DNA of 64,000 nt from an uncultured Clostridia bacterium (GTDB lineage Bacteria > Bacillota > Clostridia > UMGS1810): NCBI GenBank assembly GCA_934500705.1, contig CAKSTI010000007.1:62001-126000 (forward strand), read 5' to 3'. Below are positions 62,878 through 64,000 of this stretch, in pieces. Position numbers and translations under genes: made by a program. The notes under the pieces are model-generated. The model ran no database searches, was not told the origin of the DNA, and was given only the letters and a program-made list of their open reading frames with translations. The first letter of the stretch is position 1. Each line of letters opens with the position of its first letter.

Positions 62878-62913
62878 ACGCCTCACCGCTATTTGCGGTG
62901 GGGCATAATTTTT
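62878..62913. terminator. Terminator between convergent genes
   Basis: GCCTCACCGC/GCGGTGGGGC stem with a 5-base loop, followed by ATAATTTTT on the plus strand; ends the ispG-polC transcript and probably also the convergent exporter transcript. Confidence 0.8.
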
Positions 62914-64000
62914 ATTTGTATACAAATTTTTTGTTTTCGAGCGATATTTTCCTGTCGCATATCTCAAACGCACCGGGTCGGTGGGTAATTATAAAACAGG
63001 TTTTGTCCTTCATTGCCTTTATATTTTTTAAGATTTCAAGTTCGGTCGCCTCGTCAAGGGCGCTGGTCGCCTCATCAAGGAGAATAATCGGTGCTCCGTG
63101 GTAAAACGCCCTGGCTATGGCAATGCGCTGAACCTGACCTTCGCTGAGTCCCATTCCGCCCTCGCCGAGAACGGTGTCCAATCCGTCCGGCAATTCGGAG
63201 ATATAGTCCCATATGCACGCATTCTTTGCGGCGCAAACAACTCTTTCCCCGTCGCCGCCGGCATCGAGGAAGGCAATGTTCTCACGGATTGTGCCGGAGA
63301 TTATCATATTGCCCTGCGGAACGTAGGAAAACATCTTTCTGAGCTGTGCGCAGGCAGGGGCGCTCCCGTCCGAAAAGTTGATTGCAATGCGTCCGTCCGA
63401 CGGTTTGAGTATGCCCAAAAGGAGTTTGAAAAACGTGCTCTTTCCCTTGCCGGACATACCGTAGAGAACGGCAATCTCTCCCCTCTTAACTTCAAGACTC
63501 GCACCGCACAGCACTTCCTCATCATCATAGGAAAACGAAACGTCCTCGGTGGTTACGGACACAAAATCACCCTTTGGAATATCCTCTGCGGCAGAAAAAT
63601 CTCCGTCCAGCTGTTCTATCTCCATAATGCGCTCCGCCGAGGCGGCGGTTGCGTAAAACTTGGGAATAATACCGGCGATGTCACGGAACGGCGACTGAAC
63701 CGAACCGACAAGCTGAACTATTGCGGTGAGCTGACCGACTGTCATAATGCCGATTTTAATTTTATAAGCACACCACGCAACGGCAAAGTAATATGCCGCA
63801 GTCATTGCTATGTAATACATAATGTTGACCGCCACGTTTATGAGCGCTCTTTTCATATTAAGGCGGTAGTTGATGTCTTGCAGATTTTTGGCAAGCGCCG
63901 ACGCCTTTCTCTCTCCGCAGAACGCCTTAATGGCTATGATGCTCTGTATGCACTCCTGCATAAAGGAGCGTGTTTTGCCGTCGCTTAACTGGCACTTTTT
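62912..64000 (-). CDS. ABC exporter (fused membrane and ATPase domains), C-terminal part
   Basis: The gene enters from the right edge; about 362 C-terminal residues are visible. The frame stays open through base 64000, so an ATG at 63961 is internal. Two to three membrane helices precede a nucleotide-binding domain with Walker A GMSGKGKST, signature LSEGQVQR and Walker B PIILLDEATSALD with catalytic Glu, and the switch His in ITHRP. It resembles single-polypeptide ABCB-type exporters related to peptide/bacteriocin exporters (QSIIAIKAFCGE after the fourth helix). Substrate and any N-terminal peptidase domain cannot be judged. Confidence 0.88.
   Translation of the reverse strand, partial: KKCQLSDGKTRSFMQECIQSIIAIKAFCGERKASALAKNLQDINYRLNMKRALINVAVNIMYYIAMTAAYYFAVAWCAYKIKIGIMTVGQLTAIVQLVGSVQSPFRDIAGIIPKFYATAASAERIMEIEQLDGDFSAAEDIPKGDFVSVTTEDVSFSYDDEEVLCGASLEVKRGEIAVLYGMSGKGKSTFFKLLLGILKPSDGRIAINFSDGSAPACAQLRKMFSYVPQGNMIISGTIRENIAFLDAGGDGERVVCAAKNACIWDYISELPDGLDTVLGEGGMGLSEGQVQRIAIARAFYHGAPIILLDEATSALDEATELEILKNIKAMKDKTCFIITHRPGAFEICDRKISLENKKFVYK

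Overview
The window looks like chromosomal DNA of an anaerobic member of the Clostridia (Firmicutes). The reasons are a Gram-positive PolC-type replicative polymerase, S-layer-homology (SLH) surface proteins, a ClpE-type ATPase with an N-terminal zinc finger, BlaI/M56 and LuxR-type signalling, AGGAGG ribosome sites and canonical TTGACA/TATAAT promoters. Species cannot be fixed from the sequence alone. No rRNA, CRISPR array or transposase gene is visible.

Bases 1-13.7 kb hold housekeeping and small accessory genes: the N-terminus of a ClpE-type ATPase, an M18 aminopeptidase, an EamA transporter, tRNA-Arg(ACG), a BlaI-type repressor with an M56 membrane-peptidase sensor behind two dyad operators, tRNA-Pro(CGG), a membrane GGDEF protein, pyruvate kinase, DNA polymerase IV, an AT-rich XRE/SLOG divergent pair with twin palindromic operators, and an Mrp-HAD-YbaK operon.

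Bases 13.7-24.9 kb form an amino-sugar and glycan catabolic region. An AraC-type activator gene diverges from a GH36-like glycosidase plus metallo-beta-lactamase-fold pair. A second leftward operon encodes a sugar-phosphate isomerase/epimerase-like TIM barrel, a Gfo/Idh/MocA oxidoreductase, NagA and a NagB-ROK kinase fusion. A shared 12-bp motif, present as a 21-bp-spaced tandem next to a weak -35, suggests AraC-type activation of that operon. A histidine kinase/response regulator/metallophosphoesterase operon follows.

Bases 24.9-48.4 kb are a long leftward carbohydrate locus. It has two enzyme genes (GH63-like and a GH27/36-like TIM barrel), a binding-protein-dependent sugar ABC importer without its ATPase, two SLH proteins, two paralogous Asp-box beta-propeller proteins (one with SLH repeats) and two further secreted proteins. 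Five of the secreted products share a repeated module that I do not recognise, ending in a 'KYIALF' strand. The two promoters that read into this locus carry the same 20-bp site overlapping the -35.

Bases 48.4-64 kb contain a GH20-like hexosaminidase gene broken by a miniature transposon, a DUF218 membrane protein, an XRE regulator fused to a superoxide-reductase-like centre and an LCMT-like methyltransferase, a heterodimeric ABC exporter, tRNA-Glu(CTC), ispG, polC, an E2-like acyltransferase and the C-terminal part of another ABC exporter.

The most novel signal is a non-autonomous transposon (MITE) family with TA target duplications and about 26-bp terminal inverted repeats. One copy (157 bp) lies in frame inside nagB-ROK and adds 53 residues between the two enzyme domains without breaking the reading frame. 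A longer copy (275 bp) breaks the hexosaminidase gene. A fragment lies in the leader of the nag operon, and a solo end forms the C-terminus of the DUF218 protein.
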